A stretch of DNA of 64,000 nt from Saccharothrix coeruleofusca (GCF_014648515.1 NZ_BMRG01000020.1:62001-126000), one strand, 5' to 3'. Shown: positions 33,887 through 43,203, counted from the first letter of the stretch. Numbers and translations are program-made. The notes: generated by a model from the letters alone, not told the origin.

Positions 33887-36007
33887 TCAGCCCACCCGCG
33901 CCCGCCACGAGTCGGGCAGGCCGCGCAGCTCCGCGTCGGTCCCCCGCGCCGAGACGTCCACCACCACCTGCCCCAGCCGCAGCTCGGACAGCCGCAGCGA
34001 ACCCCAGCGCGCGGGCACGTGCGGGCGCAGCGCCACCTCCCGCCGGGGCACGTCCGGCTCCAGCCCCAGGAACGCGCGCACCAGCAGCAGCGGCGCGGCG
34101 CTGGCCCACGCCTGCGGCGAGCACGAGGTGGGGTAGGGCACCGGCGGGGAGAACCGGTCGCGGGCGAACCCGCAGAACAGCTCCGGCAGCCGCCCGCCGA
34201 ACGCGCCCGCCGCGTCGAGCAGACCGCCCGCCAGCCGCTCGGCCAGCTCCACCGCGCCGGGCAGGTGGGCGTAGCGCAGCAGGCCCGCCACGGCGATGGC
34301 CGTGTCGTGCGGCCAGATCGAGCCGTTGTGGTAGCTCATCGGGTTGTACGCGCCCATCTCCGCGCTCAGCGTGCGCAGCCCGTAGCCGCTGTCCATGCTC
34401 GCGTCGGCCAGCCGCTCCACCAGCACCGCGGCGTGCTCGTCCAGCGCGATGCCCGACCACAGCGCGTGGGCGGCGTTGCTGGTCAGCGCGTCCACCTTGG
34501 CCTTGCCGCCGTCCAGGGCCACGGCGTACCAGCCGCGCTCGGGCAGCCAGAACGCCTCGGCGAACCGCTCGCGCAGCCGCGCGGCCAGCTCGCGCTGGCG
34601 GGCCGCGGTCGCCGGGTCGTCGAAGGTCTCGGCCAGCTCGGCGCGGGCCAGCCGCGCGGCGTAGACGTAGCCCTGCACCTCGCACAGCGCGATGGGTCCG
34701 GTGGCCAGCCGCCCGTCGGCATGGTTGATGCCGTCGAAGCTGTCCTTCCAGCCCTGGTTGAGCAGGCCCCGGTCGGTGGCGCGCTGGTACTCCACGAACC
34801 CGTCGCCGTCCCGGTCGCCGTGCCGGTCCACCCAGGCCAGCGCGGCGTCGGCGGCGGGCAGCAGCGCCCGCACGGCGTCGGCGTCCGCGCCCCACCGCAG
34901 GCACTCGGCCAGCAGCGCGACGAACAGCGGGGTGGCGTCGGCGGTGCCGTAGTAGTGGTTGCCGCCCAGCACCCGGCCGCTGTCCGGGCCCAGCCGCAGC
35001 TCGTGCAGGATGCGGCCGGGCTCCTCCTCGGTCAGCGGGTCGGTGGTGCGGCCCTGCGCCTCGGCCAGCGTCTGCAGCGTGCCCAGCGCCAGGCCCACGT
35101 CCAGCGGCAGCGTCATCCACGCGGTGAGCAGGCTGTCCCGGCCGAACAGGGTCATGAACCACGGCGCGCCCGCCGCGACGAACGGGCGCCCGCCCCGGCT
35201 GGGGTCGTGGATCTGCAACGCCCCCAGGTCGCTCTCGGTGCGCCGGAGCACCGCGGTCAGCGCCGGGTCGTCGGCCGCGACGGTGGTGCTGGCCCGCCGC
35301 CACGCCTTGATCTTGCGCGCCGGGCCGCTGCTCTCCACCCGCTCGCCCCGGCGGAACTGCGGCTCCACCCGGCGGTCGGCCACCCTCGGCGAGGCGATGA
35401 TCTCGGTCGACCAGCGCCCGCGCGCGGGCACCACCACCCGCCAGCTCAGCGCGCCCGGCGCCACCAGCGGGTCGCCGGTGGCGGAGACCACCAGGCCGCG
35501 CGCGGCGTCGCCCCGGTCGCGCAGCAGCAGGTCCGAGCCCGCCGCGGTGGCCTCCGCCGACGAGCCGCCCACCCGGCCCTCCTTGACCGCGAACAGGTCG
35601 GCGAAATCGCCGTCCACGTGCAGCACCAGGGTCACCGCGGTGGCCTCGCGGCCGAGGTTGTCCAGCGTGATGGTCTCCCGCAGGCCGTCGCCGACCAGGC
35701 GCTCCCGCACCACCAGCAGGGTGCTGTCGGCCAGGCCGCCCTTGGGCGGCCTGCGCAGCACGAACCGGGCGGCGAACGCCTCCGGCCCGGTCACCGACAG
35801 CGGGTGCGGGGCGTGCCCGTCCACCCGCAGCTCCCAGCGCGAGAGCAGCCGGGCGTCGCGGAAGTAGAACCCGTGGGTGCTGCCCGGCTGGATGTCGCCG
35901 GTGCTCGCGGACAGGCAGAACGTGCTGCCCTCGACCAGGGTGACCGTGCCGCCCGCGTCCGCGGCCAGCGCGGGCTCGCCCGCGTTGAACGGCTCCGGCG
36001 CGCTCAT
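33887..36007 (-). CDS. Amylo-alpha-1,6-glucosidase / glycogen debranching-type enzyme
   Basis: A 706-residue cytoplasmic protein with an N-terminal bacterial GDE beta domain (about residues 10-230, V-T-L-V-E-G-S-T-F-C-L-S) and a C-terminal (alpha/alpha)6 barrel (about 300-690), with W-F-M-T-L-F-G-R-D-S-L near 395, G-W-K-D-S near 530 and Y-H-N-G-S-I-W-P-H-D near 605. It probably trims alpha-glucans at branch points. ATG at 36007 overlaps the stop of the GT4 gene upstream, so both depend on the CIRCE-bearing promoter. The exact substrate is not established for this family. Confidence 0.85.
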   Translation of the reverse strand: MSAPEPFNAGEPALAADAGGTVTLVEGSTFCLSASTGDIQPGSTHGFYFRDARLLSRWELRVDGHAPHPLSVTGPEAFAARFVLRRPPKGGLADSTLLVVRERLVGDGLRETITLDNLGREATAVTLVLHVDGDFADLFAVKEGRVGGSSAEATAAGSDLLLRDRGDAARGLVVSATGDPLVAPGALSWRVVVPARGRWSTEIIASPRVADRRVEPQFRRGERVESSGPARKIKAWRRASTTVAADDPALTAVLRRTESDLGALQIHDPSRGGRPFVAAGAPWFMTLFGRDSLLTAWMTLPLDVGLALGTLQTLAEAQGRTTDPLTEEEPGRILHELRLGPDSGRVLGGNHYYGTADATPLFVALLAECLRWGADADAVRALLPAADAALAWVDRHGDRDGDGFVEYQRATDRGLLNQGWKDSFDGINHADGRLATGPIALCEVQGYVYAARLARAELAETFDDPATAARQRELAARLRERFAEAFWLPERGWYAVALDGGKAKVDALTSNAAHALWSGIALDEHAAVLVERLADASMDSGYGLRTLSAEMGAYNPMSYHNGSIWPHDTAIAVAGLLRYAHLPGAVELAERLAGGLLDAAGAFGGRLPELFCGFARDRFSPPVPYPTSCSPQAWASAAPLLLVRAFLGLEPDVPRREVALRPHVPARWGSLRLSELRLGQVVVDVSARGTDAELRGLPDSWRARVG

Positions 36008-37224
36008 GCCCGGTCTCCAGACGCGGCCTCCAGCCCGGTGTGGTCCAGCCCGGTGTGGTCCAGTGCCGTGTCGTCCAGCGCCGAGTCCAGCGCGGCGTAG
36101 TCGCGGCGCAGCAGGTCCAGGCTGCCCGCCGGGGACATCCGGTGCGCCTGCACGGCCTTGCGGAACGCGGCCTCGTAGCCCGCCGCCAGGTTGTCCACGT
36201 CGAAGTGCGCGGCCACGTGCGCCCGGCAGGCGTCCGGGTCCAGGTCGCGCACGTCCGCCAGCGCCCGGGGCAGCTCGCCGGGGTCGTCGCAGACCAGGCC
36301 GGTGACCCCGTGCGCGACGACCTCGGGCACCGCGCCCGCCCGCAGCGCCACCACCGGGGTGCCGCACGCCATGGCCTCGATCATGACCATGCCGAACGGC
36401 TCCTCCCAGCGGATCGGGAACAGCAGGCAGCGCGCCTTGCGCAGCAGCTCGCGCTTGGCGGTGGCGTCGGCGACGCCGAAGACGTGGTCGCGCTCGGTGA
36501 GCCGGGGGCGCACCTCGCGCTCGAAGTACTCCTTCTCGATCGGCTCGGCGCACTTGCCCGCCAGCACCAGCGGCAGGCCGGCGGCGTGCGCGGCCTCCAG
36601 CGCCAGGTGCGGCGCCTTCTGCGGGTGGAACCGGCCCAGGAACAGCGCGTAGTCCTCCTTCTGCCGCTGGAAGGGCCAGTCGGCCAGGCGCAGCGCGTTG
36701 TGCACGGTGGCGGTCCAGTTCAGGTCCGGGGCCAGCTCGCGCTGCCGGTCGCTGATCGCGACCAGGTGCACGTCCTGGCCGAGGCCCCGGTAGAGCCTGC
36801 CCAGGTCGTCGTCGACCGGGCCGTGCACGGTGACCACGGTGGGCACGCCCGCCGCGGCGTAGCCGGCGGCGTTGAGCGGGCCGGACAGGGTGTGGTCGTG
36901 CACCACGTCCAGACCCTCGGTGCGGATCAGGTCCTCGACCGCGCGGCGGGTGGCCAGCGCGTGCATCACCTCGGGGAACGGCTCACCCAGCCGTTCGGGG
37001 ACGGTGCGGTCCCACACGGGGACGAACCGGGCGGCGGTGCCGTCACGGCCCGCGCCGACGAGGGTGACCCGGTGACCGCGCGCCACCAGCGCGTCGGCCA
37101 GGTCGGCCACCACGGCCTCGACGCCGCCGTAGGCGCTGGGCGGGACGTCGAAGTAGGGGGGAGCGACCAGCGCGATCCGCAGCGGATCGGCGGTGCGCGG
37201 GGAGTGGGACGAGTCGCGACCCAC
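36004..37224 (-). CDS. GT4-family glycosyltransferase
   Basis: A 406-residue GT-B glycosyltransferase. The N-domain starts R-I-A-L-V-A-P-P-Y-F with a G-G-V-E motif; the C-domain has F-L-G-R-F-H-P-Q-K-A-P-H and the donor-binding R-W-E-E-P-F-G-M-V-M-I-E-A-M-A-C-G-T-P-V. GTG at 37224 is chosen because GGAGG lies 6 nt upstream; a GTG at 37263 falls inside the operator. It is translationally coupled to the debranching enzyme gene, so an alpha-glucan substrate is a reasonable guess. The upstream CIRCE box predicts heat-shock control. Confidence 0.85.
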   Translation of the reverse strand: MGRDSSHSPRTADPLRIALVAPPYFDVPPSAYGGVEAVVADLADALVARGHRVTLVGAGRDGTAARFVPVWDRTVPERLGEPFPEVMHALATRRAVEDLIRTEGLDVVHDHTLSGPLNAAGYAAAGVPTVVTVHGPVDDDLGRLYRGLGQDVHLVAISDRQRELAPDLNWTATVHNALRLADWPFQRQKEDYALFLGRFHPQKAPHLALEAAHAAGLPLVLAGKCAEPIEKEYFEREVRPRLTERDHVFGVADATAKRELLRKARCLLFPIRWEEPFGMVMIEAMACGTPVVALRAGAVPEVVAHGVTGLVCDDPGELPRALADVRDLDPDACRAHVAAHFDVDNLAAGYEAAFRKAVQAHRMSPAGSLDLLRRDYAALDSALDDTALDHTGLDHTGLEAASGDRA

Positions 37225-37256
37225 CGGAACCTCCAGCAGCTCTGCACCTCGAACGT

Positions 37257-37283
37257 TTGGCACTCTTGCAAGGAGAGTGCTAA
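37257..37283 (-). promoter_or_regulatory. CIRCE-like HrcA operator
   Basis: Reading on the minus strand, TTAGCACTC, a 9-nt spacer and GAGTGCCAA stand 33 nt before the GT4 start. This is the CIRCE consensus TTAGCACTC-N9-GAGTGCTAA with one mismatch and the exact spacer length. CIRCE is bound by the heat-shock repressor HrcA and normally precedes groES/groEL or hrcA. It overlaps the -10 box below, as a repressor site should. Confidence 0.8.
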
Positions 37284-37306
37284 CAAGATGATCAGGCGTT
37301 CGGCAA
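37278..37306 (-). promoter_or_regulatory. Promoter of GT4-debranching operon
   Basis: TTGCCG (37301-37306) and TTAGCA (37278-37283) on the minus strand are separated by 17 nt and resemble a housekeeping promoter. The -10 is part of the CIRCE left arm. Confidence 0.5.
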
Positions 37307-37347
37307 GGAGGTCGCCAGGCAGCGTGGCGGAGATCACCGCCCGTGGA

Positions 37348-38373
37348 TCACCGCAGGTCCACGACCACCTTCACGTCGTCCTCGTGCTTCTCGAACGCCT
37401 CGGTGAAGCGGTCCAGCGGCACCCGCCGGGTGATCAGCCCGGACAGCCAGGAGTGGTCCGCGCGGGCCAGCGCGGCGGCGGCGGTGCGGTAGTCGCGCGG
37501 CCCGGCGTTGACCGTGCCCACGACGGCCTTGTTGCCCATGACGATGCCGTCGAACACCCGCCGCGACAGCGCCGCCGCGTCCTCGTCGCCGGAGATGCCC
37601 GCCAGCACCGCCACCGACGCGCGGGACACGCACTCCCAGGCCAGTTCGGCCACCCCGGTGCACTCGATCGCCACGTCCACCTCGGCGGCGACCCGGTCCA
37701 GCGACGGGTGGTAGGAAGCGCCCAGCGCCCGCACCAGGTCCGGCTTCACCCCGTCGGTGACCCGGTCGACCACGTGCACGTCCAGCCCGCGCTGCACGCC
37801 CAGCATGGCCGCCAGCAGGCCGATCGGCCCCGCCCCGACCACCAGCGCCGAGCGGGCGGGCACGAACGCGCGGGAGCACAGCAGCTCCACCTGCGCCCAC
37901 GCCTTGGCCACCACGGAAGCGGGCTCCAGCAGCACGCCCGCGTCACCCAGCGAGGCGTCCAGCGGCACCGCGAACTCCGGCGGCACGCTCCACCGCTGCA
38001 TCCCGTACCCGTCCAACTCCTTGATGCCGCGCTCCCGGTACCGGCCGTTGCGGCAGAAGTCCCAGGCGTCGGCCGCGCACGCGGGGCACGGCTCCGGGTC
38101 GGGCCGCCGCACCACCCCGGCCACCAGGTCGCCCGGCGCGAACCCGGAGCCCTCCGGGGCGGACAGCACCCGGCCCAGCGACTCGTGGAACAGCACCAGC
38201 CCGTCCCTGCCGGGCGGCGGGGAGCCGAAGCCGTCCTCGACGATCTCCACGTCGGTGCCGCAGACCCCGACCAGCAGACCCTCCACCAGCACCTCGTCCG
38301 GGCGCTCCGGGACGGCAAGCTCCACCACGGCCGACTCGTCGGGCTCGCCGGGCACCACCCGCGCCGCCTTCAC
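37348..38373 (-). CDS. Zinc-type glucose/alcohol dehydrogenase (medium-chain)
   Basis: A 341-residue medium-chain dehydrogenase with a GroES-like N-domain (V-C-G-T-D-V-E near residue 38, catalytic Cys; F-H-E-S-L-G-R-V for the His/Glu pair) and a Rossmann motif V-V-G-A-G-P-I-G-L-L. The C-terminal part (M-G-N-K-A-V-V-G-T-V-N-A) resembles glucose 1-dehydrogenase. Only three Cys remain in the structural-zinc lobe (C-P-A-C then F-C). GTG at 38373 is preferred because V-K-A-A-R-V-V-P-G is the usual start; a GTG at 38409 adds twelve residues. Divergent from the glucoamylase gene. Confidence 0.8.
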   Translation of the reverse strand: MKAARVVPGEPDESAVVELAVPERPDEVLVEGLLVGVCGTDVEIVEDGFGSPPPGRDGLVLFHESLGRVLSAPEGSGFAPGDLVAGVVRRPDPEPCPACAADAWDFCRNGRYRERGIKELDGYGMQRWSVPPEFAVPLDASLGDAGVLLEPASVVAKAWAQVELLCSRAFVPARSALVVGAGPIGLLAAMLGVQRGLDVHVVDRVTDGVKPDLVRALGASYHPSLDRVAAEVDVAIECTGVAELAWECVSRASVAVLAGISGDEDAAALSRRVFDGIVMGNKAVVGTVNAGPRDYRTAAAALARADHSWLSGLITRRVPLDRFTEAFEKHEDDVKVVVDLR

Positions 38374-38459
38374 CCGGCCACCCCCGTCCACATCGGACTC
38401 CACGGTCACCCGGTCGAGCCTACGGTTTGGCCGCCCCCGCCGCTGAGCACCCAGTGGGC

Positions 38460-40517
38460 ATGACCCCACTGTCGTTGGTCGCGGTGATGCTGGCGAGCAC
38501 CCTGGCGGCGGCCCCCGGAGCACCCGGCGCCCCCGCGGTCTACACACCCGCCGACAAGCAGGGCTTCGGCACCGCGAGGAGCGCGGACAGCCCGGTGTGG
38601 TTCACCATCGGGCGCACGGGCCTGAACGAGGTCTTCTACCCCGACCTGAGCACCCCGGCCACGCGGGAGCTCCAGTTAGTCGTCACCGACGGGCGCACGT
38701 TCGTCGAGCGCACGGGTGACGCGCGCACCACGCCCGTCGGGAACCTGAGGTACCGCCAGGACTTCCGCGGCACCGGGTGGCGGGCGCGGGTGGAGTACAC
38801 CACCGACCCGGCCGGGGCCGCCGTGCTGGCGGACGTGGCGGTCGAGGCGGAGCGGCCGGTGAAGGTGTACGCGGTGCACGACCCGGCGCTGTCGCGGGAG
38901 GGCGCGGACGACTCGGCGCGCACCGAGGGCGGCGCGCTCGTCGCCACCGACGCCGCAGGCGCGAGCGCGCTGGTCGCCCGAGGTGGTTTCGCCGCCACCT
39001 CCAACGGTTTCCGCGACACCAGCGACGGCTGGACCGACCTGGCCGACAAGCGGCTGGACTGGACCTACCCGGAGGCGGGACCGGGCAACGTGGTGCAGAC
39101 CGGCGAACTCCGCGTGGACGGCGTGCGACACCGCGACACCACGCTGGCACTGGGATTCGGCGCCACCGGCGCCGAAGCCGCGCGCACCGCCCGCGTCTCG
39201 CTGGAGTCGGGCTTCTCCCGCGCCGCCCGCGCCTACGACCGGGGCTGGACCGACTACCTCAGGACCCTCAAGCGCCCGGAGGTCGCCGACCGGGCGTTGT
39301 ACGACACGTCGCTGATGGTTCTGGCGGCGACGGAGGACAAGCGCCACCCCGGCGCGTTCGTGGCCTCGCCGAGCTTCCCGTGGGCGTTCGGCTTCGACCG
39401 GACCATCGCCCCGGAGTTCGGCTCCTACGCCCTGGTCTGGCCGCGCGACCAGTACCAGGTCGCGACCGCGCTGATCGCCGCCGGTGACCGCGCCGCCGCC
39501 GACCGCGCGCTGGACTACATGCTGCGCGTGCAGCAGCAGCCGGACGGCCACCTGCCGCAGAACACCAGGGTCGACGGAACCCCGTACTGGACCAACGTCC
39601 AGCAGGACGAGCAGGCCGCGCCCATGCTGCTGGCCTGGCTGCTCGGTCGCACCGATCCGTCCACACTGGACGGTCTGCGGCGGGCGGCGGAGTTCATGGT
39701 GAACTACCCGAACGCCCCCTTCACCGAGCAGGAGCGCTGGGAGAACCAGAGCGGCTACTCGCCCGCGACCATCGCCGCCGAGGTCGCGGGCCTGGTGTGC
39801 CTGGCCGACCTGCTGCGCGCGGCGGGCGACACCACCGCCGCCGACCGGTACCTCGCCGTCGCCGACCAGTGGGAGGCCCGGATCGAGTCGTGGACCGCGA
39901 CGAACACCGGCCCGTACGGACCGAAGCCGTACTACCTGCGGCTGACCAAGGACGGGCAGCCGGACGCGGGCACCGCCTACAACCTCGGCGACAACAACCC
40001 CGGCGAGATCGACCAGCGGGCCGTGGTGGACCCCAGCTTCCTGGAACTGGTGCGGCTGGGCCTGCGCGCCCCGGACGACCCGGTGGTGCGCAACACCGTG
40101 GCCGTGGTCGACCGGCAGCTGCGCAACGGCCCGTTCTGGCACCGGTTCACCGGTGACGGCTTCGGCGAGCGCGCCGACGGCGGCCCGTGGAACCTCGGCC
40201 AGGGACGCACCTACGGCCGGTTGTGGCCGATCTTCTCCGGTGAGCGCGGGGAGTACGAGCTGCTGCTGGGCGACCGGCGGGCGGCCCGGCAGCGGTTGGC
40301 CGACATCGCCTCCACCGCCAACAGCGGGCGGATGCTGCCCGAGCAGGTCTGGGACGACCGCGCGCCGCACCGGCGCTACGGCACGGGCACCGGCTCGGCG
40401 ACCCCGCTGGCGTGGACCCACGCCCAGTACGTCCGCCTGGCCTGGTCGATCGAGGCGGGTGCCCCGGTGGAACGCCCCGCCGTCGTCGCCTGCCGCTACA
40501 CCCCCACTTCCTGCTGA
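38460..40517 (+). CDS. Secreted GH15 glucoamylase-like glucan glucosidase
   Basis: A 685-residue exported enzyme. The signal peptide ends near A-A-A-P-G. A beta-sandwich N-domain (about 30-270) precedes the GH15 barrel (about 280-660), with A-L-V-W-P-R-D-Q-Y near residue 320, R-W-E-N-Q-S-G-Y-S-P-A-T (acid Glu) near 425 and R-M-L-P-E-Q-V-W-D (base Glu) near 620. It should release beta-glucose from alpha-1,4 ends. ATG at 38460. The adjacent dehydrogenase could act on the glucose released. Its 3' side carries the palindromic repeat pair D. Confidence 0.88.
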   Translation: MTPLSLVAVMLASTLAAAPGAPGAPAVYTPADKQGFGTARSADSPVWFTIGRTGLNEVFYPDLSTPATRELQLVVTDGRTFVERTGDARTTPVGNLRYRQDFRGTGWRARVEYTTDPAGAAVLADVAVEAERPVKVYAVHDPALSREGADDSARTEGGALVATDAAGASALVARGGFAATSNGFRDTSDGWTDLADKRLDWTYPEAGPGNVVQTGELRVDGVRHRDTTLALGFGATGAEAARTARVSLESGFSRAARAYDRGWTDYLRTLKRPEVADRALYDTSLMVLAATEDKRHPGAFVASPSFPWAFGFDRTIAPEFGSYALVWPRDQYQVATALIAAGDRAAADRALDYMLRVQQQPDGHLPQNTRVDGTPYWTNVQQDEQAAPMLLAWLLGRTDPSTLDGLRRAAEFMVNYPNAPFTEQERWENQSGYSPATIAAEVAGLVCLADLLRAAGDTTAADRYLAVADQWEARIESWTATNTGPYGPKPYYLRLTKDGQPDAGTAYNLGDNNPGEIDQRAVVDPSFLELVRLGLRAPDDPVVRNTVAVVDRQLRNGPFWHRFTGDGFGERADGGPWNLGQGRTYGRLWPIFSGERGEYELLLGDRRAARQRLADIASTANSGRMLPEQVWDDRAPHRRYGTGTGSATPLAWTHAQYVRLAWSIEAGAPVERPAVVACRYTPTSC

Positions 40518-40524
40518 CCCGCGT

Positions 40525-40631
40525 CGGCAAGTACCACCCGGCGTCCTCATCGGGGCCGGTATCTACTACCCGACCCCGTGGGCCGGGTAGTAGATACCGG
40601 CCCTGTGCGGAGGGGCCGGTGGTACTTGCAG
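40525..40631. repeat. Two head-to-head paired repeats forming a 107-bp palindrome, copies D1 and D2
   Basis: D1 is CGGCAAGTACCACCCG (40525-40540) and CGGTATCTACTACCCG (40557-40572). D2 is the inverted counterpart at 40584-40599 and 40616-40631. Each pair keeps the 32-bp step, and 11 nt separate the two. Together they form a large imperfect palindrome able to fold into a stem of about 48 bp, 8 nt after the glucoamylase stop. It may end that transcript. Confidence 0.78.
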
Positions 40632-40671
40632 GCGCTGGGCGGAATGGGGCGTCCGGCGGGCGCTGATCCGA

Positions 40672-40677
40672 TACGTT
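40672..40677 (+). promoter_or_regulatory. -10 element of apparently leaderless lipoprotein gene
   Basis: TACGTT lies 7 nt before ATG 40685 with no ribosome site between. Confidence 0.45.
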
Positions 40678-40684
40678 TACCCCC

Positions 40685-41299
40685 ATGCGGAGTTCCTGGC
40701 ACCGTGCCGCGGCCGTGCTGGCCGCCGTGACCGTCCCCGCCGCCGTGCTCGCGGGCTGCTCCGAGACCACCGGTGGCAACGCCTCCGCCGGGTCGAGCAC
40801 CGGGCGGACGGAGACGAGCACGCCGGAGTCGGACGCGCCGTCGAGCACGTCCAAGGCCCCCGCCGACCGACCCAAGACGATCAACCTGCGCGACGTGGAC
40901 CCGTGCACCCTGCTCACCGAGCAGCAGCGGGCGCAGCTCGGCTTGGACCGCCCTCCGCTGAAGAACACCAACAGCGCCCACTCCTCGCCCGCGTGCAACA
41001 TCAGCCGCGAGGACCGGCGGTACTACGTCGGCCTCAGCACGGTGACCACCGCGGGCACCGAGTGGTACACCGATGGCAACTTCCTCGGTGACGTGCAGAA
41101 CCTCCAGGTCGGCGGCTTCCCCGCAGTGGTCGGCACCGCTAAGGACGACCCGTACGTCTGCTTCATCGCCGTCGACGTCTCCGACGGCCAGATGGTCGAC
41201 GTGCAGGCGGGCAGCGCAGGCGAGGCCGATCGGACGCAGCTCTGCCAGGTCGCGCAGCAGTCCGCGGGCGCGGCGGTCGAGACCCTGATGAGCAGGTAG
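40685..41299 (+). CDS. DUF3558 lipoprotein 4
   Basis: A 204-residue lipoprotein: lipobox V-L-A-G-C, Ser/Thr-rich linker, then the DUF3558 start R-D-V-D-P-C-T-L-L-T, later P-A-C-N-I and L-C-Q-V-A-Q-Q-S-A-G-A-A-V-E-T-L. It opens the second type VII cassette and is the counterpart of the three lipoproteins at 3412-6029. ATG at 40685. Confidence 0.87.
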   Translation: MRSSWHRAAAVLAAVTVPAAVLAGCSETTGGNASAGSSTGRTETSTPESDAPSSTSKAPADRPKTINLRDVDPCTLLTEQQRAQLGLDRPPLKNTNSAHSSPACNISREDRRYYVGLSTVTTAGTEWYTDGNFLGDVQNLQVGGFPAVVGTAKDDPYVCFIAVDVSDGQMVDVQAGSAGEADRTQLCQVAQQSAGAAVETLMSR

Positions 41300-41404
41300 T
41301 CCGAATTTCTCCTGACGGGAACCACCCGTTCGCGTCATGCATCGGAGTTACAGTCATCCCACAAGCACACGCTGGGGCAAGTGCAGTATCGAGGAGGGTG
41401 TGCC

Positions 41405-41794
41405 GTGTTCATCGCGGATGGTGGTGGGGGGTCCACGAGGGCTCCGCTCCCCGAGTACAGCGGGTCGCAGCAGAAGCTGAGCGTCGACCCCTCGGCGATC
41501 CCCGCCGCCCGGAAGGTGTTCACCGACGCGCTGGACCGGTTGGACGCGCAGCTGTACGACGCCAGGTCGGCGCTGCGGGCGCGCGAGTGGGCGGGCGACC
41601 CGGTCAGCAAGGAGACCGCCCAGAAGTTCAACCAGGACACCTTCGAGGCCGGTGACAGCGCCGCGCTGACCGCGATCTTCGCCTACCGCGACCAGTTGCA
41701 GGGCGTGGTGGAGCAGCTCACCCAGATCGAGAACACCTACCGCCGGGTCGAAGGCGACAACTCCGCGGTCTGGGGCCGCATCAACAACAACTGA
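41405..41794 (+). CDS. Small WXG100-like type VII-associated protein 2
   Basis: A 129-residue, mostly helical protein. A Gly-rich disordered start (F-I-A-D-G-G-G-G) is followed by two long helices (about 35-60 and 80-115) of the ESX hairpin type, with E-W-A-G-D near the turn (a WxG match). GTG at 41405 has GAGGAGGG upstream. Placed directly before the PPE-like gene, as is the product of 4991-5440 in the first cassette; the two share size and order more than obvious sequence. Likely an exported partner. Confidence 0.65.
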   Translation: MFIADGGGGSTRAPLPEYSGSQQKLSVDPSAIPAARKVFTDALDRLDAQLYDARSALRAREWAGDPVSKETAQKFNQDTFEAGDSAALTAIFAYRDQLQGVVEQLTQIENTYRRVEGDNSAVWGRINNN

Positions 41795-41810
41795 GAGGGG
41801 GCCGTAGACC

Positions 41811-43187
41811 ATGGGGGACCACCGCTGGCGCGGGTACGCCCACCCGGAGCTGTACAAGATGATCAACAGCGGTCCGGGCGTGGCCGCCTCCCGTCCTGTC
41901 GAGGACAAGTGGAAGGCGCTGTCCGAGGCCCTGGGCGAGATCGACACCTCCATCCACGAAGGTCTGGAGAAGATCGGCGCCAACTGGCAGGGCAGCACCG
42001 CCGACACCACGCAGGCCGCGCTGTCGCCGCTGGCCCAGTGGGCTTCCGACGCGCAGCAGGGCTCGGACACCATGAAGGCGTCCGCGCAGCTGCAGGCGGA
42101 GTACATCGCCGACGCGCGCAAGGAGATGCCCGAGCCCGTCCCGGTCACCACCGAGGCGCCGTCCACCGGCGAGAAGGTGCTCGGCGCGCTCACCGGACCG
42201 TTCGGCATGATGCACGTCATCCAGCAGCAGAAGGACCACGAGGCCCAGGAAGCCGCTCAGGACAACGCTGAGCAGAAGGCCATCGCGGTCATGAACACCT
42301 ACCAGTCCAACAGCGAGTGGAACAGCAACACGCTGGGCCAGTTCGTGCCGCCGCCGCAGGTCGTGATCGACACGCCCGCCCCCGGCGGCCCCGGCAGCTT
42401 CAACGACACCAGCGCGGGCTACACCAGCAAGCCCACCTGGACCGCGCCGTCGGACAGCAGCGGCACCACGAGCACCTCGTGGGCCACGCCCACGCCGACC
42501 GGCCCGGCGGTCAACCCGTCCGGCTACACCCCGCCGCCCGGCGGCGGTGGCGGCACCACCACGCCGACGTGGGCCCAGCCCACGCCCGCCCCGCCGGTCA
42601 ACCAGCCGGTGCTGCCCAACCCGCAGCCCGGCCCGGTCAAGCCGCCGATGAACCCGCCGGTGTTCCCGCCGTCGTGGGCCCCGCCGCCCAACGGCGGCGC
42701 GAAGCCCCCGGCGACCGGTCCCCGGCCGGGTCTGCCGCCGAACACCCGCGTGCCCGGCGGCCCCGGTGGTCCTCGTCCCGGTGTGCCCGGCGGCCCCGGC
42801 ATGGGCCGTCCCGGCATGCCGGGGATGCCCGGTGTGCCCGGCGGTCCTGGCGGCCCCGGTGGCATGAACCGGCCGGGGATGCCCGCGATGCCGGGGATGC
42901 CGGGCGGCGTGCCCGGTGCTCCGGGCGGTCCCGGCGTGCCGGGGATGCCCGGTCGCGGCGGCTCCACCGGCGTGGGCGCCTTCGGCCCCGGCGCGCCGGG
43001 CGTGGGCGGTCCCGGTGGCGCGGCCGGTGGTCGTGGCGGCGCGGGCATGGCGGGCGGCGCGGCCCCCGGCGCCCACGGCAACGGCGAGGAGGACCTGGAG
43101 CACAAGGCGGCCGACTACCTGGTCGAGACCGAGGACGTCTTCGGTGACGACCGCCTGGTGGCCCCGCCCGTGATCGGCGAGGTCTGA
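41811..43187 (+). CDS. PPE-like type VII secretion substrate, Pro/Gly-rich
   Basis: A 458-residue protein. The N-terminal helical domain (about 1-160) has N-W-Q-G-S near residue 59 and K-E-M-P-E-P near 104. A very long Pro/Gly/Met-rich repeat region follows (P-G-M-P-G and G-G-P-G units, about 190-420). The C-terminus has [13 protein letters not shown] and P-P-V-I-G-E-V. It is the paralogue of 6040-7335. ATG at 41811 follows AGAGGGGG. A perfect hairpin separates it from its EspG gene. Confidence 0.78.
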   Translation: MGDHRWRGYAHPELYKMINSGPGVAASRPVEDKWKALSEALGEIDTSIHEGLEKIGANWQGSTADTTQAALSPLAQWASDAQQGSDTMKASAQLQAEYIADARKEMPEPVPVTTEAPSTGEKVLGALTGPFGMMHVIQQQKDHEAQEAAQDNAEQKAIAVMNTYQSNSEWNSNTLGQFVPPPQVVIDTPAPGGPGSFNDTSAGYTSKPTWTAPSDSSGTTSTSWATPTPTGPAVNPSGYTPPPGGGGGTTTPTWAQPTPAPPVNQPVLPNPQPGPVKPPMNPPVFPPSWAPPPNGGAKPPATGPRPGLPPNTRVPGGPGGPRPGVPGGPGMGRPGMPGMPGVPGGPGGPGGMNRPGMPAMPGMPGGVPGAPGGPGVPGMPGRGGSTGVGAFGPGAPGVGGPGGAAGGRGGAGMAGGAAPGAHGNGEEDLEHKAADYLVETEDVFGDDRLVAPPVIGEV

Positions 43188-43203
43188 GTCCTGTCGAGTT
43201 GAC

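Noticed and set aside
31428-35303. 1291-codon minus-strand frame
   Set aside because: It covers the GGDEF-EAL gene in antisense and the debranching gene in another frame, with low-complexity His/Gln/Arg content; a shadow frame.
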